A stretch of DNA of 8,962 nucleotides from an uncultured Ruminococcus sp. (GCA_902791785.1 CADAXH010000044.1:1-8962), one strand, 5' to 3'; counted from the stretch's first letter, positions 1 through 6,084 are shown. Made by a program: numbers and translations. The notes: generated by a model from the letters alone, not told the origin.

Positions 1-567
1 TATTCTCCGTCGGGAAAACTCCCGATCACTTTCCCGAAGAGTCTTGAAGACGTCCCGTCCTTCACAGACTATTCGATGAAAAACAGAACATACAGATATT
101 CAGATAAGGATGCGCTTTACCCGTTCGGTTATGGTCTTTCATATACTTCTTTTGAACTTTCAGATGTACATGCAGATAAAGTTCAGATAGAAAAAGGCGG
201 AAAAATCCTGATTGAAGGTTCAGTCACAAACAAAGGAAACTATGACGGTGCCGAGACGGTTCAGGTGTATGTGGAATCGGGGATAAAAGGCGCACCGAAA
301 TACCAGCTTAAAGGGCTCAGGAAAGTATTCCTGAAGAAAAACGAAACAAAGAATTTTTCAATTGTTCTGAGTGACGACTCGTTCGGAATATATGACGAAG
401 AACCGAAGAAAATACTCAAAAAAGGCAAATATACAGTATATGTGGGAACAACACAGCCTGACAGAAGATCAAATGAACTGACTGGCAGAAAGACTGTAGC
501 AATAGAAATACAGAGTAAAAAAGAAGAGATTCTGTACGAGCCAAAATCTCTTTGGAAAAAAGACTGA
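1..567 (+). CDS. Glycoside hydrolase family 3 (beta-glucosidase-like), C-terminal part
   Basis: The reading frame is open from the first base, so the gene starts upstream and only the last 188 residues are visible. The motif PFGYGLSYTSF (about nt 121-153) is the hallmark at the end of the second catalytic domain of GH3 enzymes. Just before it, the segment PSGKLPITFPKS is the usual approach to that motif. The rest (about nt 160-540) is a fibronectin type III-like beta-sandwich, with the typical VTNKGNYDGAETVQVYV strand pattern and a final GKYTVYVGT strand. Such enzymes hydrolyse terminal beta-linked sugars from oligosaccharides. Substrate and cellular location cannot be judged without the N-terminus. 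An ATG at 76 is internal, not a start. It ends 12 nt before the HAD gene and probably shares its transcript. Family assignment is firm; specificity is unknown. Confidence 0.93.
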   Translation, partial: YSPSGKLPITFPKSLEDVPSFTDYSMKNRTYRYSDKDALYPFGYGLSYTSFELSDVHADKVQIEKGGKILIEGSVTNKGNYDGAETVQVYVESGIKGAPKYQLKGLRKVFLKKNETKNFSIVLSDDSFGIYDEEPKKILKKGKYTVYVGTTQPDRRSNELTGRKTVAIEIQSKKEEILYEPKSLWKKD

Positions 568-579
568 AAGGAAATCAAC

Positions 580-1464
580 ATGGACAAGCCTATAATAGCA
601 TTAATGTACGATTTTGATAACACATTGTCTGTCAAAAACATGCAGGACTACTCTTTTATACCTTCTCTCGGATACGATTCCGGAACATTCTGGAAAAAGT
701 GCAATGAATTCAAAGACAAGTACTCTATGGATCAGATTCTTGCATATATGTATTTCATGGTCGACGAGGCAAAAAAGAGAAACATAAAGATTACCGAAGA
801 AAACCTGAACGAGATGGGAAAGAACATAACCTTCTTCAATGGCGTTGAGAGCTGGTTCGGAAGAATAAACAAGTACGGCGACAAAAAAGGATTTGACGTC
901 AAACACTACATCATCTCGAGCGGCCTGAAGGAAATAATAGCAGGAAGCAAGATATTCAACTGTTTTGACCAGGTCTATGCCGCAAGGTTCCTGTACGGGG
1001 AAAACGGCGAAGCAATATGGCCTGCCGTTTCCATCAACTACACACAGAAGACTCAGTACATTTACAGAATCAACAAAGGTGTAGAGAGCGAAACGGACGA
1101 CAAGAACCTGAACGAACACATGGACGAATCGCAGAAGAGAGTTCCTTTCAACCGTATGATTTATTTCGGCGACGGAATGACTGACGTTCCAAGCATGAAG
1201 TCTGTGAAGCTCGGCGGCGGATACAGCATTGCAATATACAATGACGAAGACGAGAAAAACATGTACACCGTCGACAAGCTCATGGAATACAACAGATGTG
1301 ATTTTGCATGCCGCTCAGACTATTCTGAAGACTCACCGCTGGAAAAAGTTGTATTCACAATTATTGACAAGATTGCCAGTGAATATGCATATGGCGAACT
1401 GAAAAACGAATACACAAAAGCAGAATCAGGAATAGACCAGCTTGTTTTCGATATATCCAATTGA
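580..1464 (+). CDS. HAD-superfamily phosphatase
   Basis: A 294-residue haloacid dehalogenase-type hydrolase. Motif I is YDFDNTLS (nucleophile Asp11, acid/base Asp13, Thr15). Motif II is ISSG (Ser113 or Ser114) after a hydrophobic strand. A motif III lysine is probably Lys157 in NYTQK. Motif IV is FGDGMTDVPSMK, with magnesium-binding Asp198 and Asp202. A helical cap of roughly 80 residues lies between motifs I and II (about residues 20-100). A second insert, rich in Asp, Glu and Lys, lies between motifs III and IV (about 165-190). No signal peptide or membrane segment is seen, so it should be cytosolic. The start is supported by an AAGGAA-type site shortly upstream. The 12-nt gap to the GH3 gene suggests co-transcription. 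Substrate is unknown: a sugar phosphate would suit the neighbour but is only inference. Confidence 0.9.
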   Translation: MDKPIIALMYDFDNTLSVKNMQDYSFIPSLGYDSGTFWKKCNEFKDKYSMDQILAYMYFMVDEAKKRNIKITEENLNEMGKNITFFNGVESWFGRINKYGDKKGFDVKHYIISSGLKEIIAGSKIFNCFDQVYAARFLYGENGEAIWPAVSINYTQKTQYIYRINKGVESETDDKNLNEHMDESQKRVPFNRMIYFGDGMTDVPSMKSVKLGGGYSIAIYNDEDEKNMYTVDKLMEYNRCDFACRSDYSEDSPLEKVVFTIIDKIASEYAYGELKNEYTKAESGIDQLVFDISN

Positions 1465-1487
1465 AAAACTATAAAGCAGGTTAAAGC

Positions 1488-1754
1488 ATGAATTTGGCAA
1501 AAATCTCTCAAAATGGTCAAATCACTGTTCCGGCTGAAATCCGTCGTTTACTAGGTCTGAAAACAGGTGACAAAATTTTGTTTTTCCAGAATGATTCTGG
1601 AGACATTGTTATCTCTAATGCATCGGCTTCAGCGATCAAAAAAGCACAACTCGCATTTGTAGGCGCGTCTGACACAATGGGTATCAAGAATGACGATGAC
1701 GTCCAGACACTTATTGATGATTTGCGAAAAGGTAAATCAAAAACCCATGATTGA
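1488..1754 (+). CDS. AbrB/MazE/SpoVT-type DNA-binding protein, orphan antitoxin-like
   Basis: An 88-residue protein beginning with a swapped-hairpin AbrB domain (residues 1-45): ISQNGQITVPAEIRRLLGLK then TGDKILFFQNDSGDIVI. These proteins dimerise and bind DNA; many small ones are antitoxins that repress their own operon. The C-terminal half (about 46-88) has a helical stretch ALKKAQ-like (SAIKKAQLAFVG) and a final helix with QTLIDDLRKGK, the layout of small antitoxins often paired with PIN-domain toxins. No toxin gene follows: an ATG overlapping the stop opens only a 7-codon frame. The ribosome site is modest (AGG about 8 nt before ATG), unlike the strong sites elsewhere here. It lies 23 nt after the HAD gene. 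It may be an antitoxin that lost its partner, or a stand-alone regulator; the DNA-binding fold is the secure part. Confidence 0.88.
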   Translation: MNLAKISQNGQITVPAEIRRLLGLKTGDKILFFQNDSGDIVISNASASAIKKAQLAFVGASDTMGIKNDDDVQTLIDDLRKGKSKTHD

Positions 1755-1765
1755 AATCACGGGTT
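1742..1765 (+). terminator. Hairpin overlapping the end of the AbrB-like gene
   Basis: Arms AACCC-A-TGATT and AATCA-C-GGGTT form a stem of about 10 bp with one A/C mismatch and a tiny loop, spanning the stop codon at 1752-1754. There is no T-run after it (ATTGACTAG follows), so it is not a convincing intrinsic terminator. It may be a degraded terminator, an mRNA 3'-end stabiliser or a regulatory hairpin. Confidence 0.4.
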
Positions 1766-1837
1766 ATTGACTAGTGCACTTTTAAGATTTAACCTCCAAT
1801 ATATATGACTTTTTTGCGGTTATTGGGATGACTAGTT

Positions 1838-1960
1838 ATTTCATTTTTTGGCACTTTTTTGAGTTTTCCAGTTGCAATATTTCAATTTTTGGCATTTTTT
1901 TGAGTTTTCCAGTTGTGAAATTTCATTTTTTTGCATTTTTTTGAGTTTTCCATTGAAATA
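1838..1960. repeat. Three tandem copies of a 41-bp repeat
   Basis: Three imperfect units start at 1838, 1879 and 1920 with an exact 41-bp period and no spacers. Each reads ATTTCA(T/A)TTTTT, then GGCA or TGCA, then a T-run, then GAGTTTTCCA; the last about 8 bases diverge. The third unit loses homology after its TTCC at about 1951. The plus strand is extremely T-rich. I see no open reading frame or RNA gene here. Function is unknown: possibilities are a protein-binding array, an intergenic repeat family member, or remnants of a mobile element. Confidence 0.85.
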
Positions 1961-2000
1961 ATCGATAGAATTCACAAAAACAATACTATACCAATTCTGA

Positions 2001-2076
2001 TCGGGTAGGAGGTCACCCGTTAGTTGAGTGACCGACCTCTCACACCACCGTGCGTACCGTTCGGTACACGGGGTTC
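2001..2076 (-). mobile_element. Group II intron 3'-end remnant (domains V and VI)
   Basis: On the minus strand, 2076-2043 reads as a 34-nt domain V-like hairpin. It starts GAACCCCGTG, has an upper stem GTACC/GGTAC around a GAAC loop, a CG two-base bulge, and a returning strand CACGGTGGTG. It is followed at once by a domain VI-like helix (2040 to about 2005) with arms GGTCACTC and GGGTGACC around AACTAAC, framed by AGG/CCT. This domain V to VI arrangement, with GGTGGTGTGAGAGGTCGG between, matches bacterial group II introns that encode a maturase/reverse transcriptase. No reverse transcriptase and no 5' end (GTGYG start, domains I-IV) is present in the window: only about 33 nt separate domain V from the exporter hairpin at 2110. 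It is therefore a 5'-deleted, inactive copy. The exact 3' splice point cannot be set; the intron class is not assigned. Confidence 0.75.
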
Positions 2077-2109
2077 AATCAAAAGAATGCCTGATACAAG
2101 TTTTTGAGT

Positions 2110-2139
2110 AAACCACTCACCATTTTCGGTGAGTGGTTT
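2110..2139 (-). terminator. Perfect 12-bp hairpin after the exporter operon
   Basis: Arms AAACCACTCACC (2110-2121) and GGTGAGTGGTTT (2128-2139) pair perfectly around a 6-nt loop. It begins 5 nt beyond the stop codon of the second exporter gene, where a terminator is expected. On the minus strand the U-run is short (TTT then ACTC), so termination would be imperfect; on the plus strand TTTT follows. It is probably the operon terminator, possibly shortened by the event that deleted the intron next to it. Confidence 0.6.
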
Positions 2140-2143
2140 TGCA

Positions 2144-4012
2144 TCATGACTTTTTTCTGTAGTTTTCAGCCTGCAGATTGAACATCTCTGCATATTTTCC
2201 ATTGAGTTCCATTAATTCTTCGTGAGAACCATATTCAGAAAGTACACCGGAATCGAACATGTATATTCTGTCTGCCATCCTTGTCGTAGACAGTCTGTGA
2301 GAAATGAATATGACTGTTTTGTCAGCTGCATATTGCAGTATCGCCTGGTTCAGATTGTATTCCGCGATCGGATCCAGTGCACTTGAAGGCTCATCCATTA
2401 TTATTAGTTCAAAAGGCTTTGCAAACACCCTTGCAATTGCAACTTTCTGCTGCTCGCCTCCGGACAGATTTGTGCCTTTTTCGTCGAATTCCCTTGTGAG
2501 CATTGTATCTATGCCATTTTCCAGTTCCGACAATTTTTCACCAAAACCTGCTGCATCCAGCGCCTTTATGACTGTTTCCCTGTCATTTTCCGGGTCATAT
2601 TCCCCGTTGACCACATTCTCTGCTATTGTTGCAGAAAACATCTTGTAATCCTGGAAAACAGTACCTATCCTGGACTTGTATTCTTCCAGATTGTATTCCC
2701 TGATGTCTTTACCGTTCATGAGAACCTGCCCGTCGCTCGGATCATACAACCTCATCAGAAGCTTGATCAGAGTTGTCTTTCCTGCTCCGTTGTATCCGAC
2801 TATGGCAATCTTTTCACCCTTTTTGAGCGACATGCTTACATTCTTAAGTGCATCAACCCTGTGAGTATTCTCAGGAGGTTTGTAGTCCTCGTCGTGGTAC
2901 TCGTATTTGGGATGATCTGAAAAGTCATAGGTGAAAGAAACATTTCTGAGTTCAAGCGATTCAAAATGAGGAACCTGTTCTGTTCCTGACTTTGTTCTTG
3001 ACACATAATTCAGAAATCCATAATACTTTTCAAGGAACAGCGAGTGTTTCGGGAACTTCATCACGCCCTCGATGAAAGACGAAATATTCCATCTTAAGTT
3101 CCAGATAACGCCAACACTTGCAGCGAAAGCACCTGCAAGTACGTCTCCGTTGAGAAGCTTAATGAACATATATACAACAACACCCATGTTTGTTATATTT
3201 CCCAGAACACCGCCCAGAAGATCGTAAATGACAAAGTACTTCTTTCCGTATTTTCTGCGCATCTCAACTATCTTACCGGTGTTTTCGTTCATTTTGTCTA
3301 TAAGCACTTCAGATATTTTTCCGGATCTCACTTCTTTTGCATAGTCGGGAAGATAGAATATCCTGTTGATGTATCTTCTTGTTCTCCACAGGGGATTCAT
3401 TTCTTTTTCCTGTTCAAAAGACAGTCTGTTTCCTATGTGGAAGGATATGACGGAAATGACAGATGAAACCATTATTACAGCAGCGATTATCGGGTCAATT
3501 GTAATGAGAAGTCCAAACAATGTTCCCGATGTAATCAACGTTCTGATCAGAGCAGCAAAATCGTCGAGAAGACCGGTTGCTTCGCTGCCCGCATTGTCCA
3601 TAGCCCATACAAAATCATTGTAGAACTCGGGATCGTCATAGCAGGAAACATCAAGACTTATCGCTTTTTCAAAGAGTTCCGTCTGAAGTTTCAGGAACAG
3701 TTTTCTTCTGATGACCCTGTCGTAATAGTGCCTGTACCAGCTTGCATATATGAAATATACAGTCCAGAAAACAGCCATTGCAATCAGTATCGGGAGTATC
3801 TCAGAAAATTCTTTCTGCTCGTCAAGTGAATTGAGAAGAAGATATGTAAAGTAAGTACCTGCTGCACTTGACAAACCTCCAAGGGCATTGCTTATAACCA
3901 GAGTGATGAAAAGTGAAGGAGTCGTCTTTAAAACCTTGAGAAGCATTCTTCCGTCGTTTCTCAATACAACATTAAGCTTCTGACTCGGCTTTTTGTTATT
4001 ATTCTTTTTCAT
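2144..4012 (-). CDS. ABC exporter half-transporter, second subunit of a heterodimer
   Basis: A 622-residue type I ABC exporter: N-terminal membrane domain (hydrophobic segments near residues 32-60, 73-93, 155-190 and 262-300) fused to an ATPase domain (about 352-615). Visible motifs are Walker A GYNGAGKTT (406-414), Q-loop Gln454, signature LSGGE (516-520), Walker B LIIMDE with catalytic Glu541, D-loop SALD (544-547) and His572. All core motifs are canonical. An acidic, tyrosine-rich insert of about 25 residues (363-388) lies between the A-loop region FTYD and Walker A. The start overlaps the stop of the upstream subunit gene by 1 nt (TAATG), with AAAGGAGG about 10 nt before it, indicating translational coupling. 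It probably exports a drug, lipid or peptide as a heterodimer with the neighbouring subunit; substrate cannot be read from sequence. No peptidase domain is present. Confidence 0.93.
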   Translation of the reverse strand: MKKNNNKKPSQKLNVVLRNDGRMLLKVLKTTPSLFITLVISNALGGLSSAAGTYFTYLLLNSLDEQKEFSEILPILIAMAVFWTVYFIYASWYRHYYDRVIRRKLFLKLQTELFEKAISLDVSCYDDPEFYNDFVWAMDNAGSEATGLLDDFAALIRTLITSGTLFGLLITIDPIIAAVIMVSSVISVISFHIGNRLSFEQEKEMNPLWRTRRYINRIFYLPDYAKEVRSGKISEVLIDKMNENTGKIVEMRRKYGKKYFVIYDLLGGVLGNITNMGVVVYMFIKLLNGDVLAGAFAASVGVIWNLRWNISSFIEGVMKFPKHSLFLEKYYGFLNYVSRTKSGTEQVPHFESLELRNVSFTYDFSDHPKYEYHDEDYKPPENTHRVDALKNVSMSLKKGEKIAIVGYNGAGKTTLIKLLMRLYDPSDGQVLMNGKDIREYNLEEYKSRIGTVFQDYKMFSATIAENVVNGEYDPENDRETVIKALDAAGFGEKLSELENGIDTMLTREFDEKGTNLSGGEQQKVAIARVFAKPFELIIMDEPSSALDPIAEYNLNQAILQYAADKTVIFISHRLSTTRMADRIYMFDSGVLSEYGSHEELMELNGKYAEMFNLQAENYRKKS

Positions 4013-5856
4013 TATGCTTCCGCCTCCTTTCCGACATAGTTTTCTGCCTGGAGACGGAACATATTTGCATATTTTCCGTTCTTTTTCATGAGATCGGAGT
4101 GAGTGCCTTCTTCAGCAATCACGCCGTCGTCCATGAGATATATTCTGTCAGCAGAGACAGCAGACGAGAGCCTGTGGGAAATGAATATGACGCTTCTCCC
4201 TTCACTTGCCCTCATCATGTTTTCAAACATCTTGTGCTCTGCGATCGGATCAAGAGCACTGGAAGGCTCATCGAGAATAATGAACGGACTGTCATCAGCA
4301 AAAATGCGCGCCAAAGATACCTTCTGCTGTTCACCGACAGAAAGATTTGCACCATTTTCATCAAATTCTTTTGTAAGAGTTGTATTTACGCCTTTCTCAA
4401 GCGACATTATTTTGTCGTATCCGCCGCTCTCTTTCAGAGCATTTTCAACAAGTTCTTCGTCGCCTTCCCTTCTCTTTCTCAGTGTCACATTTTCAACCAC
4501 GGGAAGAGAGAACATATGGAAATCCTGGAAAACGCACGAATAGCTTTCTCTGTATGAAGACAATCTGTATTCCTTAATATCTTTTCCGTCAAGGCTGATT
4601 GAACCGGACTTAGGATCATAGAAACGCAGCAGCATCTTTACAAGAGTCGTCTTTCCGGAACCATTAAGACCGACAAGAGCTATCTTTTCTCCTTTCCGGA
4701 TCCTCATTGATACGCCTTTAAGCGTGTCTTTTTCTGCTCCTTCATACCTGAATGTTACATTGTCTACTACGATGTCGCCTCCGTTTGCCTCCGGAGCATT
4801 CTCGTCTTCTTTGATTTTTGGCTCATAGTCCAGGAAATATCTCATGTCGTCAATGTACAGTGCATGTTCGCCGAATTCTGCAATGTTCTGGAGCAGATTG
4901 TTGAGATTGTATGAAACACCTCCGACCGCATTGAGAACTATGATACAGTCGCCGATTGTCAGTTCTTTGAGAACAACTGTTTTGTACACGGCATATGTAA
5001 GAGCTCCGACAATTGTGACAACTTCCAATCCGAAATTCTGAAGATACGAAAGAATGGCAGTCTTGAAACCATATTTTCTGGTGAGATCCCTGAACTCGTA
5101 AAAAGAATCTCTGTATACCCTGAGCATGCGGACATACATATTACCGATTCTCATCTCTTTGGAGTAGTCACTCTGGTAGAATGTTCTTCTCACATAATCC
5201 TGTTTGCGGTTGATTGGCTTCTGGGATGTAATATACTCGTGACCCAGTTTTCTCTCCATTCTTCTGAATATTCCCATGAGAAGAGGAAACAGCATGAACA
5301 GAATGAGCCATGGATCGATTGTGAACAGCAGAAATGAGCTGAGAGAAATATATGTCACCCTCCAGATGAGGTTGTCCACCGAACCCATTACTCTGTATAT
5401 TCTGTCATTTGCTTCATCCATCGCCTTGACATATTTGTCAAAGAAAGAAGGAGTCTCATAGCAGCTGAGATCTGCAGAAGCTGCCTTCTGTGACAATTTA
5501 ATTCTCACATAATTGGCAACTTTATCATAGTTGCCCGGACTTATAATCTGCCAGTACACTCCGTTGAACAATTCCATTCCTATTGACCAGACTGCGATAA
5601 CGGCAATGAAAGCGGCAATGCCCTCTACAGGTTTGTTGTTCTTTACACCGTCCACGATAACACTCAAAAGATATGTGCTTGAGAGGAAGTTAAGGGGTGC
5701 ATACAGAATTGTATTGACAAAATATATAATGAAATACGAATGAGATACATGCCAGACCTGCTTCAATGCAAAAACAGTGTTGGCAATTGTTCGCCCTACA
5801 GGAAGACGTTTCTTCTTTTCGGGCTTTTGCTTATTCAGTTTTTCTTTGTTTTTCAC
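4012..5856 (-). CDS. ABC exporter half-transporter, first subunit of a heterodimer
   Basis: A 614-residue partner of the downstream exporter with the same architecture: basic N-terminus (1-20), membrane domain (hydrophobic segments near 40-70, 78-96, 165-195, 275-312) and ATPase domain (about 361-605). Motifs are A-loop Tyr371, Walker A GLNGSGKTT (396-404), Q-loop Gln444, signature LSVGE (505-509), Walker B FIILDE with Glu530, and His561. The signature has Val where Gly is standard, so one of the two ATP sites is probably weakened, as is common in heterodimeric exporters. The start is GTG, with AGGAGG a few bases upstream. The 5' region holds a leader ORF and an intrinsic terminator ending 23 nt before this start, so expression is probably controlled by attenuation. 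This arrangement resembles multidrug pairs such as BmrCD, but the substrate is unproven. Confidence 0.93.
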   Translation of the reverse strand: MKNKEKLNKQKPEKKKRLPVGRTIANTVFALKQVWHVSHSYFIIYFVNTILYAPLNFLSSTYLLSVIVDGVKNNKPVEGIAAFIAVIAVWSIGMELFNGVYWQIISPGNYDKVANYVRIKLSQKAASADLSCYETPSFFDKYVKAMDEANDRIYRVMGSVDNLIWRVTYISLSSFLLFTIDPWLILFMLFPLLMGIFRRMERKLGHEYITSQKPINRKQDYVRRTFYQSDYSKEMRIGNMYVRMLRVYRDSFYEFRDLTRKYGFKTAILSYLQNFGLEVVTIVGALTYAVYKTVVLKELTIGDCIIVLNAVGGVSYNLNNLLQNIAEFGEHALYIDDMRYFLDYEPKIKEDENAPEANGGDIVVDNVTFRYEGAEKDTLKGVSMRIRKGEKIALVGLNGSGKTTLVKMLLRFYDPKSGSISLDGKDIKEYRLSSYRESYSCVFQDFHMFSLPVVENVTLRKRREGDEELVENALKESGGYDKIMSLEKGVNTTLTKEFDENGANLSVGEQQKVSLARIFADDSPFIILDEPSSALDPIAEHKMFENMMRASEGRSVIFISHRLSSAVSADRIYLMDDGVIAEEGTHSDLMKKNGKYANMFRLQAENYVGKEAEA

Positions 5857-5879
5857 AAAACCCTCCTGTTATTTGGGGC

Positions 5880-5905
5880 AAAAAAAGACGCACAATAGTG
5901 CGCCC
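5880..5905 (-). terminator. Intrinsic terminator (attenuator) in the exporter leader
   Basis: On the minus strand, GGGCGCAC (5905-5898) pairs with GTGCGTCT (5893-5886) around a TATT loop, giving about 8 bp with two G-U pairs. Seven T follow (5886-5880, the first also usable in the stem). It sits 4 nt after the leader stop codon and 23 nt before the exporter GTG, so it would end transcription before the exporter unless disrupted. Confidence 0.88.
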
Positions 5906-5967
5906 GTAATTATATCTTTTCCGAATCCTGGTGGCAAATCGGAAATGTATATAAGCGCCCTTTTTTG
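5880..5967 (-). promoter_or_regulatory. Attenuator with competing antiterminator pairing
   Basis: In the leader RNA, CAAAAAAGGGCGC (5967-5955, within leader codons 7-11) is complementary to GCGTCTTTTTTTG (5891-5879), giving 13 consecutive pairs with two G-U. The latter segment contains most of the terminator 3' arm and its whole U-tract, so the two structures exclude each other. Between them a 7-bp hairpin TTTCCGA/TCGGAAA (5945-5939 with 5924-5918) brings the partners closer. A ribosome held at the first few codons would leave the antiterminator free and allow read-through; a ribosome covering codons 7-11 would favour termination. The pairing is seen directly; the mechanism is inferred by analogy with drug-induced leader attenuation. 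Confidence 0.72.
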
Positions 5968-5987
5968 TTGCTTGGGATAATCTTCAT
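5910..5987 (-). CDS. 25-residue leader peptide upstream of the ABC exporter
   Basis: A small ORF of 25 codons running MKIIPSNKKGRLYTF and ending DSEKI, stop TAA. It has the best Shine-Dalgarno of the window: GGAGGTGA, with 8 nt between GGAGG and ATG. An in-frame ATG 15 nt upstream (6002) lacks such a site, so 5987 is preferred. The peptide is hydrophilic and shows no membrane segment. There is no run of a single amino acid that would indicate amino-acid-specific attenuation; a KK pair and one Arg lie at the antiterminator segment. The intrinsic terminator begins 4 nt after the stop codon. I do not recognise the peptide. Its job is probably to place ribosomes on the leader RNA so that translation inhibitors change terminator folding, as proposed for BmrB of B. 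subtilis. Codon conservation in relatives would settle whether the sequence itself matters. Confidence 0.72.
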   Translation of the reverse strand: MKIIPSNKKGRLYTFPICHQDSEKI

Positions 5988-6013
5988 TTCCGTCACCTCC
6001 ATTCAAAAAGTTA

Positions 6014-6023
6014 CCCCCCCCCC
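6014..6023. repeat. 10-base poly-C tract (poly-G in the exporter leader RNA)
   Basis: Ten consecutive C on the plus strand, between the putative exporter promoter and the leader Shine-Dalgarno (14 nt away). On the leader RNA this G10 could pair with C5 at 6052-6048. Homopolymers of this length slip during replication, so length may vary between cells or be miscalled in sequencing. Confidence 0.9.
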
Positions 6024-6064
6024 GTGTATATTCTGTTTCCAGCGGTTGGGGGAATCCAGCATGA

Positions 6065-6084
6065 CCTGATTATACACTATCAGG
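6065..6084 (-). promoter_or_regulatory. Putative exporter promoter -10 inside a dyad
   Basis: A consensus TATAAT lies at 6074-6069 on the minus strand, about 80 nt before the leader ATG. No good -35 is found at 16-18 bp (AAAATT at 17 bp); TTGTAA is present but 21 bp away. The -10 sits in a dyad, CCTGAT-N8-ATCAGG (6065-6070 and 6079-6084), that could be an operator. The start of transcription would be near 6062. Confidence 0.5.

Noticed and set aside
601..1119. 172-residue minus-strand ORF opposite the HAD gene
   Set aside because: Antisense to a frame with all four HAD motifs. No ribosome site or domain.
1838..1960. CRISPR array
   Set aside because: Units are contiguous with no unique spacers, there are only three, they are very T-rich, and no cas gene is present.
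2020..2202. 60-residue minus-strand ORF ending in GTHGGVRGRSLN
   Set aside because: It is a read-through of the exporter gene end, the terminator hairpin and the intron domains V/VI in another frame. The familiar-looking tail is structured RNA translated by chance.
4099..4557. Long plus-strand ORFs opposite the exporter ATPase region
   Set aside because: They mirror the conserved ABC motifs on the opposite strand, and two overlapping frames compete. No ribosome site or family resemblance.
5880..6000. Known metabolite riboswitch or T-box
   Set aside because: No recognisable T-box sequence or aptamer core. The translated ORF with strong ribosome site explains the terminator better.
5910..6002. 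Longer leader peptide starting at ATG 6002
   Set aside because: In frame and possible, but no Shine-Dalgarno precedes it, whereas GGAGGTGA is placed ideally for the ATG at 5987.
6014..6023. G-quadruplex in the exporter leader
   Set aside because: A single G10 run cannot form an intramolecular four-tract quadruplex, and no other G-tracts lie nearby on that strand.
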